Of a stretch of 64,000 bases of DNA, positions 9,894-18,860 are shown piece by piece. The notes under the pieces were generated by a model. The model was not told the DNA's origin. It did no database searches and saw nothing but the letters and a program-made list of their open reading frames with translations. Origin of the DNA: Chloroflexota bacterium. GTDB taxonomy: Bacteria > Chloroflexota > Anaerolineae > CG2-30-64-16. The translations under genes and the position numbers were made by a program. The first letter of the stretch is position 1. Each line of letters starts with the position of its first letter. Location of the stretch: NCBI GenBank assembly GCA_026389845.1, contig JAPLHB010000110.1:20215-84214 (forward strand). The letters run 5' to 3'.

Positions 9894-10221
9894 TGGGGTT
9901 GGCAAACTGTAATTGTTTACCTGCTGGTAGAATTGGTGTCTTCGTGTGGACTCGAGTTTAGACTAACGACGATTGACCCGGCAGGGCCGAGTTGGGGTGG
10001 ACGCTCTTTGACAACCGCTAAATCATCGCTCAGGGCGAAACGATGCCAGTCATCCACGGTGAGGCGCGGCCTGGAGATTGGTCCGAACACAGGCGCCATC
10101 TGGGGTCTGGACCACTTGCCGGGGATGCTCCGCTAACTCGGTTGCTGCTGACCACCGCTGTCCGCTGTTAGCACCGGATGCGTGATCAACCAGCGAAGTC
10201 CAGGTTAACGGAGCACGGGCG
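9894..10221. other. Intergenic stretch with no recognised feature
   Basis: I see no credible gene, repeat or RNA here. A 60-codon open frame on the minus strand (9917-10099) has no ribosome site and no recognisable motif. It could be gene debris. Confidence 0.5.
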
Positions 10222-10287
10222 CTAGGCCTTCTTTTCCTTCTTGTCCTTCTTGTCCTTTTTGCCCTTCTTGTCTTTGTCTTTTGCCAT
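10222..10287 (-). CDS. 21-residue lysine-rich peptide
   Basis: The start at 10287 has GGAGGG at a spacing of seven bases, and a plausible promoter lies about 130 bases upstream. The product begins MAKDKDKKGKKDKK and ends KEKKA; 12 of its 21 residues are Lys and five are acidic. The frame stays open upstream to 10533, but those residues show no lysine bias and no ribosome site, so the short form is the better call. A role cannot be assigned; nucleic-acid or ribosome association would suit the charge. It is divergent from the DarA-like gene. Confidence 0.6.
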   Translation of the reverse strand: MAKDKDKKGKKDKKDKKEKKA

Positions 10288-10417
10288 CTTGTATCCCTCC
10301 GTGAGTCCGAACAACGGCTTACTCCGTTGACCGGGTGTGCTAAGCCTGCTTGGCGCGTCGGATCGGTACTTCAGGGTGGCGCGCCCGCCAGCGCGCCATG
10401 GGCTAACAGTCCCTGTA

Positions 10418-10446
10418 ATGATACCATAACTCCGCTTCACCGGCAA
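10418..10446 (-). promoter_or_regulatory. Probable promoter of the Lys-rich peptide gene
   Basis: Minus strand TTGCCG (10441-10446), 17-base spacer, TATCAT (10418-10423). Moderate match to consensus. The leader to the ATG would be about 125 bases. Confidence 0.45.
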
Positions 10447-10518
10447 CCAGTGCGATACTGTGGATTCGAGGGCCAGGCGGATCTTCAGATCCTGATAGCC
10501 GTCCCGTCCGCGCCGATC

Positions 10519-10547
10519 TTGCGGCAGAAGCAAAAAACCGCTATAAT
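10519..10547 (+). promoter_or_regulatory. Promoter of the tandem DarA-like gene
   Basis: TTGCGG (10519-10524), 17-base spacer, consensus TATAAT (10542-10547), with the start codon at 10639. Confidence 0.7.
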
Positions 10548-10638
10548 AACGAAAGCTTTCTTCTCCGTCAAACGAACGAAATCGAAACCCACGTCACCCT
10601 CGTGACCGAATGGCATGACATCCAAAGGGGGTACGAAC

Positions 10639-11376
10639 ATGATCCTACTATGCGCCATTGTCCAGAGCGAGGACGCCGACCTACTCATCAGCCATCTGAT
10701 CGCACAGGGGCTACGCGTCACACGCATCAACTCCGCCGGTGGCTTTTTGCCGAGCGGCAATGTCACCCTCCTGGTGGGGGTGGAAGAAAACCGCGTCGAG
10801 GATGTGATCCGCACGATCCGCACGACCTGCCATAGCCGCACCCGCTTCATCAACGCCATGTCGTGGGGAACCGAGACCGTAATGGCCTCGCTCTCGGTCA
10901 TCTCGGCCATGGAAGTGCAGGTCGGCGGCGCGACGATCTTCGGCCTGCCGGTCAAACGGTTTCTGCGGTTGCAGGGTGGAGCCGCGCCGCCCGCGGCCGA
11001 CGAGCACCACTCATCCGACGTGCATCCGGCGCGGCCGGAGAGTGCAAGGTCGGCTGGCACTCAAGGATTTGAGGGAGGAACACAACAGATGAATCTGGTC
11101 ATCGCCATCGTACACAGCGACTATGTGGAAGCCGTTACCCGGGCGCTGCTGGCGGCCGGGCATCGGCTGACGCGCATCAACACGGCCGGCGGCTTTTTGC
11201 GCCGGGGCAATGCCACCTTGCTTATCGGAGTCGAGGCAGCTCAGGTGGATGAGGTGCTCAACCTGATCCAGGCCCAGTGCCCCTTGCACACTGAGCCAAA
11301 CCCACTCGATGTGGGCATCCCCACGTACGGTGCAACGGTATTTGTGCTGGAAACGACCAAGTTCGCGCGTGTCTGA
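10639..11376 (+). CDS. Tandem DarA/PstA-like (cyclic-di-AMP receptor family) protein
   Basis: A 245-residue protein made of two copies of the DUF970/DarA fold. Copy 1 (about 1-112) has INSAGGFLPSGNVTLLVGVE; copy 2 (about 151-245) has INTAGGFLRRGNATLLIGVE. Known DarA/PstA proteins are about 110-residue trimers that bind cyclic di-AMP through this GGFL-x2-GN loop. The start at 10639 has AAAGGGGG upstream. The linker has no stop codon, but an internal ATG at 11089 has its own GGGAGGAA, so the second half may also be made alone. Copy 1 also carries a longer segment before the shared ending (about 66-95). The neighbour is a Na+/H+ antiporter 47 bases downstream, and cyclic di-AMP often governs ion transport, so a functional link is possible but inferred. 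Confidence 0.8.
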   Translation: MILLCAIVQSEDADLLISHLIAQGLRVTRINSAGGFLPSGNVTLLVGVEENRVEDVIRTIRTTCHSRTRFINAMSWGTETVMASLSVISAMEVQVGGATIFGLPVKRFLRLQGGAAPPAADEHHSSDVHPARPESARSAGTQGFEGGTQQMNLVIAIVHSDYVEAVTRALLAAGHRLTRINTAGGFLRRGNATLLIGVEAAQVDEVLNLIQAQCPLHTEPNPLDVGIPTYGATVFVLETTKFARV

Positions 11377-11423
11377 GAAAGCCAGGTCACTGGGGACGCC
11401 GCTACTGAACTGGGGTAAGGCCC

Positions 11424-13031
11424 ATGGAGCAATTTCTCTCCACCGAGACGTTGGTCATCGAGCTCCTGTTGATCGTGTCTCTGGTAGCCATCGCGGTCCG
11501 CCGGCTGCGCATCCCGTATACCGTCGCGCTGGTTGTCGTCGGCCTGCTGATGACTACCCAGCAGTCGCTCGACCTGAGCTTAACCCCGGAACTGATCCTG
11601 ACCCTGCTGGTGCCGCCGCTGGTCTTCGAGTCTGCTTTTCACATCAATCTGCGCGACCTCCAACACAACCTGCCCGGCATCCTGCTGCTGACAGTGCCCG
11701 GCGTGCTCATCACCACCCTCATCGTGGGCGGGCTGGTGGGCCTGCTGACGCCGTTGACTTGGCCGCTGGCATTCGTGTTCGGCGCGCTGATCTCGGCGAC
11801 TGACCCCGTCGCGGTGGTGGCGCTCTTCCGGGCGTTGGGCGCACCGAAGCGGCTGGCGCTGCTGGTGGAAGGGGAAAGCCTGTTCAACGATGGCACGGCC
11901 ATCGTGGTGTTCAACCTGGTGCTGGCCGCCGCCCTCACCGGCGCCTTCCATCCCATCGCGGGGATCGCCGACTTCCTGCGCGTGTCGGCCGGCGGCCTGG
12001 TCGTCGGGCTCGTCCTGGGCTGGCTGATCGCGCAACTGATTGCTCGCATTGACGACTACTTGATCGAGACCACGCTGACCACTGTGCTCGCCTTCGGAAC
12101 CTACCTGATCGCCGAGCGACTGCACTTCAGCGGCGTGCTGGCCGTCGTAGCGGCAGGTCTCATCAACGGCAACGTCGGTCCCCAGGGCATGAGTCCCACT
12201 ACCCGCATCGTGCTCTTCAATTTCTGGGAGTACGTGGCGTTCCTGACGAACTCGCTCGTCTTCCTGTTAATCGGCCTGCAGGTGAACATCCCCACGCTGG
12301 TCGCCAACTGGCAACCGGTGCTATGGGCGATCCTGGCGGTGCTGGCAGCCCGTGCGGTCGTCACCTACGGCCTGGGCTGGGTCAGCAACCGGCTAACGGA
12401 GCCGATCCCGTGGCGCTGGTTGCACGTGCTGAATTGGGGCGGTTTGCGCGGGGCCATCGCCCTGGCGTTGGCGCTCAGCCTGCCGGCGGCGTTAGGACCA
12501 GAGCGCAACCTGGTGCAGGTGATGGCGTTTGGGGTCGTGCTCTTCACACTGCTGATCCAAAGCACGACCATGAAACCGCTGCTGCGTTGGCTGGGCATCG
12601 CGACCCGCGATCCGATCCGGATCGAATACGAGACGCGCCATGCCCGCATGATGGCCTTCCGCGCGGCTGCGCTGCACCTGGACGCCATGCAGCGCGATGG
12701 CTTCCTGTCGGAGCATGCCTGGGAAGTGCTCAGACCGCAACTGCTGGCGCGCGTTGAACAGATGGCGTTGAACGTGCGCGCACTCCAACGTGTTCACCCC
12801 GAACTGGCTATCGAAGAGCTTGAAAACGCGCGTCGCGAACTGCTCCGCGCCCAGCGGAGCGCGTTGTGGAGCCTGCAGCGCGACGGCGCGATCTCCGAGG
12901 AGGTTTTCGAGCGGCTGGTAGCCGAAGTAGATGCCGGTCTGGCCGCGGAAACCATGACCGCGCCAGCACAGGCAGTCATACAACGGCAGACGGCGCAGCC
13001 ACCCGATAAAGCCTCGACCCCAGAACACTAA
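11424..13031 (+). CDS. CPA1-family Na+/H+ antiporter (NhaP-like)
   Basis: A 535-residue membrane protein exchanging Na+ (or K+) for protons. About twelve hydrophobic segments fill residues 8-395. The transport signature ATDPVAVVALFRALGAP (about 128-145) and the GESLFNDGTAIVVFN motif (about 152-167) are intact. A charged cytoplasmic tail of about 130 residues follows (RDPIRIEYETRHARM onwards). GGGGTAAGG precedes the ATG. Its last four bases overlap the convergent mobA stop. It lies 47 bases after the DarA-like gene, probably in the same transcript. Confidence 0.9.
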   Translation: MEQFLSTETLVIELLLIVSLVAIAVRRLRIPYTVALVVVGLLMTTQQSLDLSLTPELILTLLVPPLVFESAFHINLRDLQHNLPGILLLTVPGVLITTLIVGGLVGLLTPLTWPLAFVFGALISATDPVAVVALFRALGAPKRLALLVEGESLFNDGTAIVVFNLVLAAALTGAFHPIAGIADFLRVSAGGLVVGLVLGWLIAQLIARIDDYLIETTLTTVLAFGTYLIAERLHFSGVLAVVAAGLINGNVGPQGMSPTTRIVLFNFWEYVAFLTNSLVFLLIGLQVNIPTLVANWQPVLWAILAVLAARAVVTYGLGWVSNRLTEPIPWRWLHVLNWGGLRGAIALALALSLPAALGPERNLVQVMAFGVVLFTLLIQSTTMKPLLRWLGIATRDPIRIEYETRHARMMAFRAAALHLDAMQRDGFLSEHAWEVLRPQLLARVEQMALNVRALQRVHPELAIEELENARRELLRAQRSALWSLQRDGAISEEVFERLVAEVDAGLAAETMTAPAQAVIQRQTAQPPDKASTPEH

Positions 13032-13678
13032 CCGCATTGAGCCTCGCCGGCGTCTGCCAATCCTTGCGCCCGCTGCCAGTCTTCGGGCGTGTTAACGTTG
13101 AAGAAGGAACGCAGTTCGGGGTCGAAGGGGGTGATCTCGGCGAGCGTGAGGGGGCGGGTCCGCACGTCTGGCAGGAAGCCGACGACCCGATGCTCGCCCG
13201 CGGCCAGCCGCGCCGCGATGGCCGGCAGGCAGCTTCGCCGATAAAACGCGTGGAGCGGCTCCCAGACCAGCTCGCCGGTCGCGGGATGGGGTATCTGTGG
13301 CACGACGGCGTCGCAGCCCTGGGTCAGCCCGATCATGTGGCGCACCAGGGCCAGGTTCACGAAGGGGATATCGGTCGCGAGCGCCAGGAGCAGGTCGTGG
13401 CGCGCGGCGCTCAGCCCGGCGTGGATCCCCGCCAACGGCCCGGCGCCAGGAAACAGGTCGGCCACCACGCGGCCGGGCACGGGCAGCGTGCTGATCAACT
13501 TCGCGAAGGGATCGGCCGCATTGGCGCTGAACAACACCTCGCCCGCGATCGGCAGCACGCGGCGAACCACGCGCTCGACCAGGGACACGCCGTCCAACGC
13601 CATCCACACCTTGTCCTGGCCCAAGCGCCGGCTGCGGCCCCCGGCCAGGAGCAACACCGAAATCCTTTCCGCGGTCAT
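13028..13678 (-). CDS. mobA: Molybdenum cofactor guanylyltransferase
   Basis: A 216-residue cytoplasmic nucleotidyltransferase that adds GMP to molybdopterin to give the guanine-dinucleotide cofactor. The N-terminal NTP-binding loop LLLAGGRSRRLGQDK (residues about 9-23) is canonical, DLFPGAGPLAGIHAGLSAA and ATDIPFV supply the other family motifs, and FFNVNTPEDW marks the C-terminus. Length matches the family. It is convergent with the antiporter (4-base overlap) and lies 36 bases downstream of hemB, so it probably ends the hemB transcript. No other molybdopterin gene is in the window. Confidence 0.88.
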   Translation of the reverse strand: MTAERISVLLLAGGRSRRLGQDKVWMALDGVSLVERVVRRVLPIAGEVLFSANAADPFAKLISTLPVPGRVVADLFPGAGPLAGIHAGLSAARHDLLLALATDIPFVNLALVRHMIGLTQGCDAVVPQIPHPATGELVWEPLHAFYRRSCLPAIAARLAAGEHRVVGFLPDVRTRPLTLAEITPFDPELRSFFNVNTPEDWQRAQGLADAGEAQCG

Positions 13679-13714
13679 CGGTCGTCCGTCGTCATCGTCA
13701 TCATCAAAGCCGGC

Positions 13715-14731
13715 CTACAGCCAGCGCGCGGCGTCCTTGGCGAAGTAGGTCAAGATCATGTCCGCGCCGGCCCGCTTGATCGCGGTCAGGCTTTCCAGGG
13801 CGCAGCGGCGCAAGTCCAGCCAGCCGTTGGCCGCGGCCGCGTGGAGCATCGCGTACTCGCCGCTGACCTGATAGGCCGCGGTCGGCAGGTTGAACGCCTC
13901 GCGCACCGCGGCCAGGATATCCAGGTAGGGCAGCGCCGGCTTGACCATGAGGATGTCGGCGCCCTCGGCCACGTCCAGGCTGGCCTCCTTCAGCGCCTCG
14001 CGGCGGTTGGCCGGATCCATCTGGTACTGGCTGCGGTCGCCGAACCGGGGCGGGCTTTCGGCGGCATCGCGGAAGGGGCCATAGAACCCGCTGGCGTATT
14101 TGACTGCGTAGCTCATCACCGCTGCGTGCTGGTAGCCCGCGGCGTCGAGCGCGCCACGGATCGCGGCCACCATGCCGTCCATCATCCCCGACGGCGCGAT
14201 GATGTCGGCGCCGGCCTGCGCGTGCACGATCGAGGCCCGGCCCAGGAGTTCCAGCGTCGGGTCGTTGAGCAGGTAGCCTTCGGGCAGGGCCGGCGTGTAG
14301 TGCGCCTGGCCCGGAAGATTGATGATCCCGCAGTGGCCGTGATCGGTGTACTCGCAGAAGCACATGTCGGAGATGACGAGCAGGTCGGGCGCCGCGTCCT
14401 TGATGGCCCGGATCGCCTGCGGCACGATGCCGGCGGGATTGTAGTTGTCGCTACCCATCGCATCTTTGGCCGCGGGGATGCCGAAGAGGATCACCGCGGG
14501 GATGCCCAGACCCGCAATCTCCCGCGCCTCGTCAGCCAGCCTGTCCACGGTCAACTGGGCGACGCCCGGCATGGATTTGATGGGCACGCGCTGATCGCGA
14601 CCGTGCCGCACGAAGAGGGGGTAGATGAAATCGGCCGGGCGCAGAGTCGTCTCTTGCACCATGCGCCGAATCCCCGCGGTCAAGCGCAGGCGCCGCGGCC
14701 GAAACGCAGGAAAAGCAGCAGTAACAGTCAT
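13715..14731 (-). CDS. hemB: Delta-aminolevulinic acid dehydratase (porphobilinogen synthase)
   Basis: A 338-residue TIM-barrel enzyme that condenses two 5-aminolevulinates to porphobilinogen. The zinc-binding site [14 protein letters not shown] gives C124, C126 and C134, so this is the zinc-dependent class. The Schiff-base lysines are K211 ([14 protein letters not shown]) and K264 ([11 protein letters not shown]). The AGGTGATCGC upstream of the ATG at 14731 is a fair ribosome site. It follows hemC after a 100-base gap containing a 16-base tandem repeat. Confidence 0.96.
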   Translation of the reverse strand: MTVTAAFPAFRPRRLRLTAGIRRMVQETTLRPADFIYPLFVRHGRDQRVPIKSMPGVAQLTVDRLADEAREIAGLGIPAVILFGIPAAKDAMGSDNYNPAGIVPQAIRAIKDAAPDLLVISDMCFCEYTDHGHCGIINLPGQAHYTPALPEGYLLNDPTLELLGRASIVHAQAGADIIAPSGMMDGMVAAIRGALDAAGYQHAAVMSYAVKYASGFYGPFRDAAESPPRFGDRSQYQMDPANRREALKEASLDVAEGADILMVKPALPYLDILAAVREAFNLPTAAYQVSGEYAMLHAAAANGWLDLRRCALESLTAIKRAGADMILTYFAKDAARWL

Positions 14732-14765
14732 GCGATCACCTGATGATTACTCCTTCCTTCACTGC

Positions 14766-14829
14766 GTTCATCCTTCACTCCGTTCATCCTTCTCTGCGTT
14801 CATCCTTCTCTGCGTTCATCCTTCTCTGC
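14766..14829. repeat. 16-base tandem repeat between hemC and hemB
   Basis: Four head-to-tail copies of GTTCATCCTTCTCTGC. Copies at 14782, 14798 and 14814 are identical; the first (14766) differs at its end. The run leads into GTTCAGGACAAGC, a motif of the interspersed GAGCGGGT family, so the array seems to have expanded from an edge of that repeat. The hemC stop lies in the same repeat-derived sequence. Confidence 0.85.
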
Positions 14830-14831
14830 GT

Positions 14832-15815
14832 TCAGGACAAGCCTTTGCCAGCCAGAATCGCGCCCGCACCCTGGGCCAACGCCATCTCCGCCAGGCGAGC
14901 GCCCAGCCGCGCCGCGTCGGTGGCCGGGCCGACGATCGTCACGTCAAGCTGCGCACTGCCATCTACGGCGGTGACACGGCCAGTCAGGCGCAGCAACCCA
15001 GTCTCCACTGTGGCGTAGGCGGCGATGGGCACGGCGCAGCCGCCGCCCAGACCCACCAGGCAGGAAAGTACACTGTATGTAAACGCGCGCTCGGCGTCCA
15101 CGGCCTGCCGCGTCGGCGCATGGTCGAGCGGCGCCAGCAGGGCCAGCGTCGGCGGCTCGTCGCGACACTGTATCCCCAACGCGCCCTGGCCGGGCGCCGG
15201 CAGCATGATCTCCAGCGGGAGCATCTGGCTGATGACCTCCAGCCGCCCCAGGCGCGCCAGCCCGGCATAGGCCAGGAGCAGGGCATCGTAGGAGCCATCG
15301 GCGGCCAACGCCTTGCGGATGCGTGTGTCCACGTTGCCGCGCACGTCGAGGATGCGCAGATCGGGGCGGCGGTGGAGCAGTTGCGCGGCCCGGCGGCGGC
15401 TGCCGGTGCCGACCGTCGCGGCGCGCGGCAACGTTTCCACCGTGTAGCCATCGCGGCTGACCAGCACATCCGCGGCCTCGGCTCGCGGGGGCACCGCGGC
15501 GAGCGCCAATCCGGGGGGCAGCTTCGTGGGCAGGTCTTTCAGGCTGTGGACGGCCAGGTCAATCGCGCCGCTGTGCAACGCGGCCTCCAGCTCGGCAGTG
15601 AAGACCCCCTTGCCGCCGAGCAGCGACAGTGGCGTGTCCAGCACCCGGTCGCCCTGCGTGTGGAACACTTCCACCTCACACGTCAGGCCCGGCCACGCCG
15701 CGCGGAGCAGCCCGGCGACGTAATCGGTCTGCCAGCGGGCCAAGGCTGAACCGCGAGTGCCCAGGCGCAGCGACGCGCGCGTCCTTCGACTGCGCTCAGG
15801 ATGCATCTCATTCAT
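14832..15815 (-). CDS. hemC: Hydroxymethylbilane synthase (porphobilinogen deaminase)
   Basis: A 327-residue enzyme that links four porphobilinogens into hydroxymethylbilane. Diagnostic segments are LRLGTRGSALARWQ, GGKGVFTAELE, AVHSLKDLPT, GTGSRRRAAQL, VRGNVDTRIRK and LPAPGQGALGIQ. The dipyrromethane cofactor cysteine lies in GGGCAVPIAAYA. I take the ATG at 15815, where ATGAATGA overlaps the stop of the upstream kinase; ATG 15806 is an alternative. The N-terminal residues HPERSRR are read from the genome's CATCCTGAGCGCAGTCGAAGG repeat, so the native start region has been replaced or extended. No uroporphyrinogen-III synthase gene follows. Confidence 0.94.
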   Translation of the reverse strand: MNEMHPERSRRTRASLRLGTRGSALARWQTDYVAGLLRAAWPGLTCEVEVFHTQGDRVLDTPLSLLGGKGVFTAELEAALHSGAIDLAVHSLKDLPTKLPPGLALAAVPPRAEAADVLVSRDGYTVETLPRAATVGTGSRRRAAQLLHRRPDLRILDVRGNVDTRIRKALAADGSYDALLLAYAGLARLGRLEVISQMLPLEIMLPAPGQGALGIQCRDEPPTLALLAPLDHAPTRQAVDAERAFTYSVLSCLVGLGGGCAVPIAAYATVETGLLRLTGRVTAVDGSAQLDVTIVGPATDAARLGARLAEMALAQGAGAILAGKGLS

Positions 15816-17307
15816 GGCGGTGCACCGCCAGCGTTTGGGCCAGCGCCTGGTAACGCGTGTATATCTCGTCGAGGAACTGCCGGCGTTCCGACGTGGGATG
15901 GAGATGGTGCTCCTGTCCCTGCCAGGCCCCAAAGCCCGCTTCGGCGTCCGGGAGAATGCCTGCGCCGACCGCGGCGAGGATGGCGGCCCCCCGCGCCGCG
16001 GCGTCTTTCATCGCGGGCAACGTCACCGGGACATCCAGCACATCGGCGACGATCTGCGGCCACACGGAGCTTCTCGCCGCGCCGCCCACCATGGTCAGCT
16101 CGGCCACTGCGACGCCGGCCGACCGCATTTCATCCACGGCCCAGCGCAGCTCAAATGCCGTGCCTTCCATCACGGCACGGGCCATGTGGTCGCGTGAGTG
16201 ACCGAGGGACACGTGCATGAATCCGCCGTGGGCCGGACCGAAACCGGCCGCATGTCCACCAGCCAATGGCAGGAAGATTACCCCATCGGCACCGGACGGC
16301 GCCCGGGCCGCGGCTTCGTTGAGCGCGCCGTACAGCTTTTCCCGCTCAACGCCCATGCCCGCGCCGCCCCAGACGTTGTCCAGCAGCCATTCCAGGGATG
16401 AGCCAACCCCGCCGAGGCTGCGGATCGCGCCCCACCGGCCCACCACGGCATGATGGCTGATCGCCATACCGCTCGCCAACCCTGTCTCCCGGCTCTCCGG
16501 CACGGCCAGGATCACCCAGGCCGTGCCACAGGAGAGCAGCATCCGCCCCGGCCGCGTGACACCGGTGCCCACCGCCGCGCAGTACTGGTCGTGCGCGCCG
16601 TTGACCACCAGCAGCTCACGCGGCAGGCCGGTCGCCGCGGCGGCATCCGCCGTCAACCTGCCCACCGGCACGCCGGATGGTTGGATGGGCGACAACTGGT
16701 GACGCCGGACACCGGCGACCTCCATCAGTCGCTCATCCCAGTCGCCCGCTCCAAGGCTCATCAGTTGCGTGATGCCGGCGTCCGACGGGTTCATGCAGAG
16801 CTGGCCTGTCAGCCGGTAGCCGACAAAGTCGTTGACGAACAAGAAGCGAGCGGTCGCGGCGAACTCGGCCGGGCAATGACGCCGGAACCAAGCGATGTGC
16901 TGCAAAGGCAGGCCGCCGAACAACGCCCACCCGGTGGTCGTGCGGATGAACTCCTTGCCCCAGCGAGCCTCGACCGCGGCGGCTTCTTCCTCTGCCCGTT
17001 GATCCATCCAACTGAACGCCGGATAGAGGGGGCGTCCGTCGCTATCTACGGAGATGGTCGTGCCGCCCTGGGATGATTGGCTGAGCGCCACGATCCGGTC
17101 TTGTGGATTGCAGGTCTGGCTGAGCGAACGCAACGTCTCAACGACCGCGCGCCAGATTTCCTCGGGATCCTGCTCCACCCAGCCCGAGCGCGGGGTGATG
17201 AGGCCATAGCCGCGACTCGCGGAGGCAAGCACGCGGCCCTCCGGGTCGAAGAGCAGCGCCTTCGTCGCCGTAGTGCCAACGTCGAGACCGATGAGCAGGT
17301 CTGTCAT
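15808..17307 (-). CDS. FGGY-family carbohydrate kinase (xylulokinase-like)
   Basis: A 499-residue cytoplasmic sugar kinase. The N-terminal phosphate loop LIGLDVGTTATKALLFD, the substrate segment AFSWMDQRA, the interdomain ADP site MLLSCGTAWVILAV and the C-terminal ELTMVGGAARSSVWPQIVADVL are all present. Length fits XylB/FGGY enzymes. I prefer the ATG at 17307, with AGAGG eight bases upstream, over 17313. The sugar cannot be fixed from sequence; xylulose or another ketose is plausible. It overlaps hemC by eight bases, an unusual partner, which suggests later joining of the catabolic island to the hem genes. Confidence 0.85.
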   Translation of the reverse strand: MTDLLIGLDVGTTATKALLFDPEGRVLASASRGYGLITPRSGWVEQDPEEIWRAVVETLRSLSQTCNPQDRIVALSQSSQGGTTISVDSDGRPLYPAFSWMDQRAEEEAAAVEARWGKEFIRTTTGWALFGGLPLQHIAWFRRHCPAEFAATARFLFVNDFVGYRLTGQLCMNPSDAGITQLMSLGAGDWDERLMEVAGVRRHQLSPIQPSGVPVGRLTADAAAATGLPRELLVVNGAHDQYCAAVGTGVTRPGRMLLSCGTAWVILAVPESRETGLASGMAISHHAVVGRWGAIRSLGGVGSSLEWLLDNVWGGAGMGVEREKLYGALNEAAARAPSGADGVIFLPLAGGHAAGFGPAHGGFMHVSLGHSRDHMARAVMEGTAFELRWAVDEMRSAGVAVAELTMVGGAARSSVWPQIVADVLDVPVTLPAMKDAAARGAAILAAVGAGILPDAEAGFGAWQGQEHHLHPTSERRQFLDEIYTRYQALAQTLAVHRHE

Positions 17308-17318
17308 ACGCATACCTC

Positions 17319-17596
17319 TTTTGGCAATACCGCAAAACTCGCTTATGTCACCCCTTCGCTACACTCAGGGCAAGCTCTGAGCGGGTTGGTCCCGTGAAGT
17401 GCGTCGCGGCGAGAATCCAGCGAAGAGCCTGCCCTGAGCGCAGTCGAAGGGATCTCGTTGCGGCAAGGAGAACTTGTTCCTTCACTGTGTTCAGGACAGG
17501 CTCTGAGCGCAGCGAACGGATTCTTCGCTGGTGTCACGCCGCAACGAGAGTTCAGGGGCAGACCCGCTCAGAATGACACCTGTAGCGATAATGACG
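17319..17596. repeat. Interspersed palindromic element (GAGCGGGT family)
   Basis: The left end reads GGCAATACCGCAAAACTCGC, as in the copy at 3493. The right end runs to GATAATGACG, like the GACATTATCGG-ended copies, so the termini appear mixed. The core has repeated TTCACTGTGTTCAGGACAGG and ACACCAGCG-type motifs. It fills the gap between the kinase and the next amidohydrolase, and I see no gene in it. Confidence 0.7.
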
Positions 17597-17612
17597 CTAA
17601 TGAGGCGGCGTT

Positions 17613-18656
17613 CTATGCCTTTCCGCCTGCGCGTGTGATCAGGCGCGCGGCATTGTTGTACATCACATCGGCCACATCGCCCGCGTTCAGCCCGACTGCT
17701 TCGGCAGCCTGACGGAAGGCCAGCAACTCTTCGTACATGAAGAACGACAACTTCTGACCCTCTCCTTCATCCACCTCGCGCATGTGCGGGTCGTCGCTGA
17801 CGTCGCCGTAGAGACCGCGGGGCACCAGGTTGACGTAGAAGCCATTCTCACAGATACGCCGCATCCTCATGCGGGCGACCGGCATGTCGCTGCCGAAGAG
17901 AACTCGCTGTGGGCCGACCGCGGCCAGAAGGCGCTCCATCACCCACGCGCTGGTGTTCGCGCAGAAGTCGAAGTGCATCCGCCGGGCATCTTTGAGGATG
18001 TCAAACGCATCCCCCACGTCCTCCGGGCAATAGGCACGGCCGATGTGCGCGATCACCAACTGGACGTTGGGATAACTATGCTCGATCTCCAGCATCATCT
18101 CCAGATTGAGCGGATCGCGCAGGCGGCCGCGGCGCGGGATGTGCAACATGACGATCCAGCCGTGCGCGTCAGCCACCTGCAGGTGATGGCGCGGCAGGAA
18201 ATCCCAGATCGTTATGTCATCCGATGGGATTGCGGCCGCCGCGAACTCCAGGTAAGGCTTCAGTCCCAAAAAGCCACCGGCAACGACCTGCGCCTCCAGC
18301 TCCTTCGCAGTCCACTCGGGCGTCGTGACCAGGAGGCTCGGCAGCCGGTGCTGTTGGGCGACCTGGCTGACGTAGCGATTGCTGCCGTCCAGGTCGTACT
18401 CGCGCGTGGCAGGCCCGAAGATGACGGGCGTGACGGCCTGCTTTGGGAACATCAGCCGATAGGTTTCGATCAGGTCTTCAACTGGATTTTCCGACGCCAC
18501 GCGGCCCGGCCACGTCGGCCCGCGCCGCGCCACGGTCAAAGGTTGGCGGGACGATGCGAGCAAGACGTGGGTGTGGATGTCTATCAGCTTCGCCGGCAGG
18601 TAGTCGAGGTAGGTTTCGTAGAATGCCTTGTCTACTGGTTTGATTTGCAAGTCCAT
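17613..18656 (-). CDS. Amidohydrolase family 2 (metal-dependent TIM-barrel) protein
   Basis: A 347-residue cytoplasmic protein. The ATG at 18656 has GGAG at a nine-base spacing; the longer frame would use TTG at 18671. The metal-binding HxH is H28-T-H30 (LIDIHTHV). Further barrel ligands are visible in IVMLHIPRRG, LVIAHIGRAY and VLFGSDMPV. The end, VADVMYNNAARLI, is typical of the family. Members hydrolyse lactones or decarboxylate aromatic or sugar acids. It resembles the 39170-40183 protein in its C-terminal third. It is bounded on both sides by palindromic repeats. Confidence 0.85.
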   Translation of the reverse strand: MDLQIKPVDKAFYETYLDYLPAKLIDIHTHVLLASSRQPLTVARRGPTWPGRVASENPVEDLIETYRLMFPKQAVTPVIFGPATREYDLDGSNRYVSQVAQQHRLPSLLVTTPEWTAKELEAQVVAGGFLGLKPYLEFAAAAIPSDDITIWDFLPRHHLQVADAHGWIVMLHIPRRGRLRDPLNLEMMLEIEHSYPNVQLVIAHIGRAYCPEDVGDAFDILKDARRMHFDFCANTSAWVMERLLAAVGPQRVLFGSDMPVARMRMRRICENGFYVNLVPRGLYGDVSDDPHMREVDEGEGQKLSFFMYEELLAFRQAAEAVGLNAGDVADVMYNNAARLITRAGGKA

Positions 18657-18676
18657 GTTCTGCGTCTCCAATAATA

Positions 18677-18857
18677 GACATTATCGAGGACAAGGGCCAT
18701 TCCGAGTAGATCCGCCCCAGACCTCTCGTTACGGCGTGAAACCAGCGAAAAATCTCCGTCATGCGGGGCTGAGACCCTTCGCTGGTGTGACGCCGCAGCG
18801 TGATATACGGGATTGGCCCGCTCAGGGTGACACTCATCTTGATTTCCGATGATGTTC
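18677..18857. repeat. MITE-like element (GACATTATCG-ended, GAGCGGGT core)
   Basis: Left end GACATTATCG (18677-18686), degenerate right end CGATGATGTTC (about 18847-18857). The core carries CGTTACGGCGTGAAACCAGCG and CGCTGGTGTGACGCCGCAGCG. No gene is visible. It ends four bases before the stop of the aldolase gene. Confidence 0.7.
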
Positions 18858-18860
18858 AAC

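Noticed and set aside
9917..10099. 60-codon minus-strand frame
   Set aside because: No ribosome site, no recognisable motif, and the consensus promoter at 9865-9893 leaves it unexplained but unsupported.
13037..14743. 568-codon + strand frame across mobA and hemB
   Set aside because: Both minus-strand genes carry full active-site motifs; the opposite frame shows only low-complexity Arg/Gly/His-rich sequence.
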